A stretch of 6,009 nt of DNA from an uncultured Eubacteriales bacterium (GTDB taxonomy: Bacteria > Bacillota > Clostridia > Oscillospirales > Acutalibacteraceae), in NCBI GenBank assembly GCA_948815685.1, contig CAQJOC010000006.1, positions 16,261 through 22,269 of the forward strand. The letters are read 5' to 3'. Position 1 is the stretch's first letter; every line of letters starts with the position of its first letter. This document shows positions 5,237 through 6,009 of this stretch, one piece after another. Made by a program: the position numbers and the translations under genes. The notes under the pieces were generated by a model, which had not been told where the DNA came from, ran no database searches, and saw only the letters and a list, made by a program, of their open reading frames with translations.

Positions 5237-6009
5237 TCAGTTATCTATGCAAGACCTAAACATGCGCACAAACTTTATTTTCTTACCGCCTCCAAAGGCT
5301 CTGGTGTAATTGTTTTTTCCTGAATCCTGATTAACGGGAGCGATATAATTTTTCTTTCGCAGGGTTTTTAAAAGTGTGATTTTTCCCCTTGCTTTCGGCA
5401 AAACTCGCTCACTTCCGAAAAAGCCTTTTCAAATATAAAATAGTAATAATCATCGTCAAAATACCCTATAATCGTCTCATTTAATCCACGTATTTCGGAG
5501 ATTGTTAAATCTTGATTTGTTTTTTCCGTGCGAAATTCTTTGGTATCGAGCAAAGTTTTTATGGCAGATGTAAATATTTCCGCAGGGTCGCTGGACATCA
5601 TTATTTTAACTTGGGTTTCCGCAAGTCTTTTTAGCTCGGTTACCGATGTCCTGTGCATTGTCATGATTTCACGACTTGACTGTTTTGCAAAATCCCAAAT
5701 AAACTCACAAAACATATCTATTCCTATCTGCAAATGTGCGATGGTTTCAATAATTCTTCCGTGGATACCCTCTAGACTGATACTATCCCTTAACTCTATG
5801 AATTTTTTGTACAGTTCCTCAATAAAATTATTGAAATTACCGGAGTTATTGACTTTTTTAGCGAGCCACTGTATGTATTTTTTCATAAAATACGTAAGAT
5901 GAGCTGTATTTTCTTGTAGATAACTTAATATTTCTAAATCCATGCTGTCTTTCTCGAGTTCCACTATAAACAATCTGCCAAGTCCCGACTGTCCGATATT
6001 CGGCAAATC
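5237..6009 (-). CDS. Mobile-element replicative helicase/primase-type protein, C-terminal part, frameshifted near its end
   Basis: The frame is open to the right edge, so the N-terminus lies outside; the TTG at 6006 is internal. The visible 213 residues begin with LPNIGQSGLGRLFIVEL and ...DLEILSYLQ...MKKYIQWLAKK, then HGRIIETIAHLQIGID. This order is what I recall from the C-terminal half of phage and ICE DUF927-like DNA helicase/primase proteins; no ATPase motif is inside the window. The frame ends at TAA 5370-5368. Adding one A to the A5 run at 5384-5380 would continue it as ITLLKTLRKKNYIAPV and GKNNYTRAFGGGKKIKF to TGA 5239-5237, a plausible winged-helix tail. The gene is therefore a recent frameshift or a sequence error. 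Its position just before the repeat block suggests it encodes the initiator or helicase of that origin. The coding frame is secure; the exact family is less so. Confidence 0.6.

Noticed and set aside
5528..5902. 124-codon open frame on the + strand
   Set aside because: It is antisense to the helicase/primase-type gene and contains no recognisable motif.

Overview
The window is AT-rich DNA that is most likely from an anaerobic, endospore-forming Firmicute (Clostridia-like). The evidence is two sporulation genes, strong AGGAGG-type ribosome binding sites, TTGACA-type promoters, a TTG start codon, and A/T-biased codon use. No ribosomal RNA or other species-level marker is present, so the genus cannot be given.

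Positions 1-2587 (+ strand) look like chromosomal backbone. They hold the C-terminal part of SpoIIE, the forespore PP2C phosphatase that activates sigma F (it enters from the left edge). Next comes a 149-residue charged, helical protein of unknown function with its own strong promoter, then spoVAE, a small membrane protein of the dipicolinic-acid channel. spoVAE is separated from its usual partners spoVAC and spoVAD, at least within this window.

Positions about 2590-3430 hold a decayed IS5-family insertion sequence directly after the spoVAE stop. Its transposase can be read end to end only by crossing three reading-frame changes and one stop codon, and possibly a fourth change at its end. All the frame changes can be placed at A or T runs. 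Immediately beyond it, a TTGACA/TACCAT promoter drives a tandem pair of serine tRNA genes (anticodons CGA and GCU) at 3470-3655.

Positions 3656-6009 appear to be one end of an integrated mobile element that used the tRNA-Ser(GCU) gene as its attachment site. All its recognised genes lie on the - strand. From right to left they are the C-terminal part of a phage/ICE-type replicative helicase-primase protein (broken by a one-base shift near its end), a 290-bp non-coding block, and a full-length tyrosine recombinase. The non-coding block has seven copies of a GAGGTTCC-like repeat (three tandem at an 11-bp period), a nested palindrome, three tandem 10-bp TTTTAGAYAA repeats and T-rich tracts. This arrangement resembles an iteron origin placed just after its replication gene, as in SaPI-type islands. 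The integrase frame lacks ATG, GTG or TTG at its natural N-terminus: an ATA sits where the start should be, behind a good Shine-Dalgarno sequence. That change and the frameshift in the replication gene suggest the element may be decaying.
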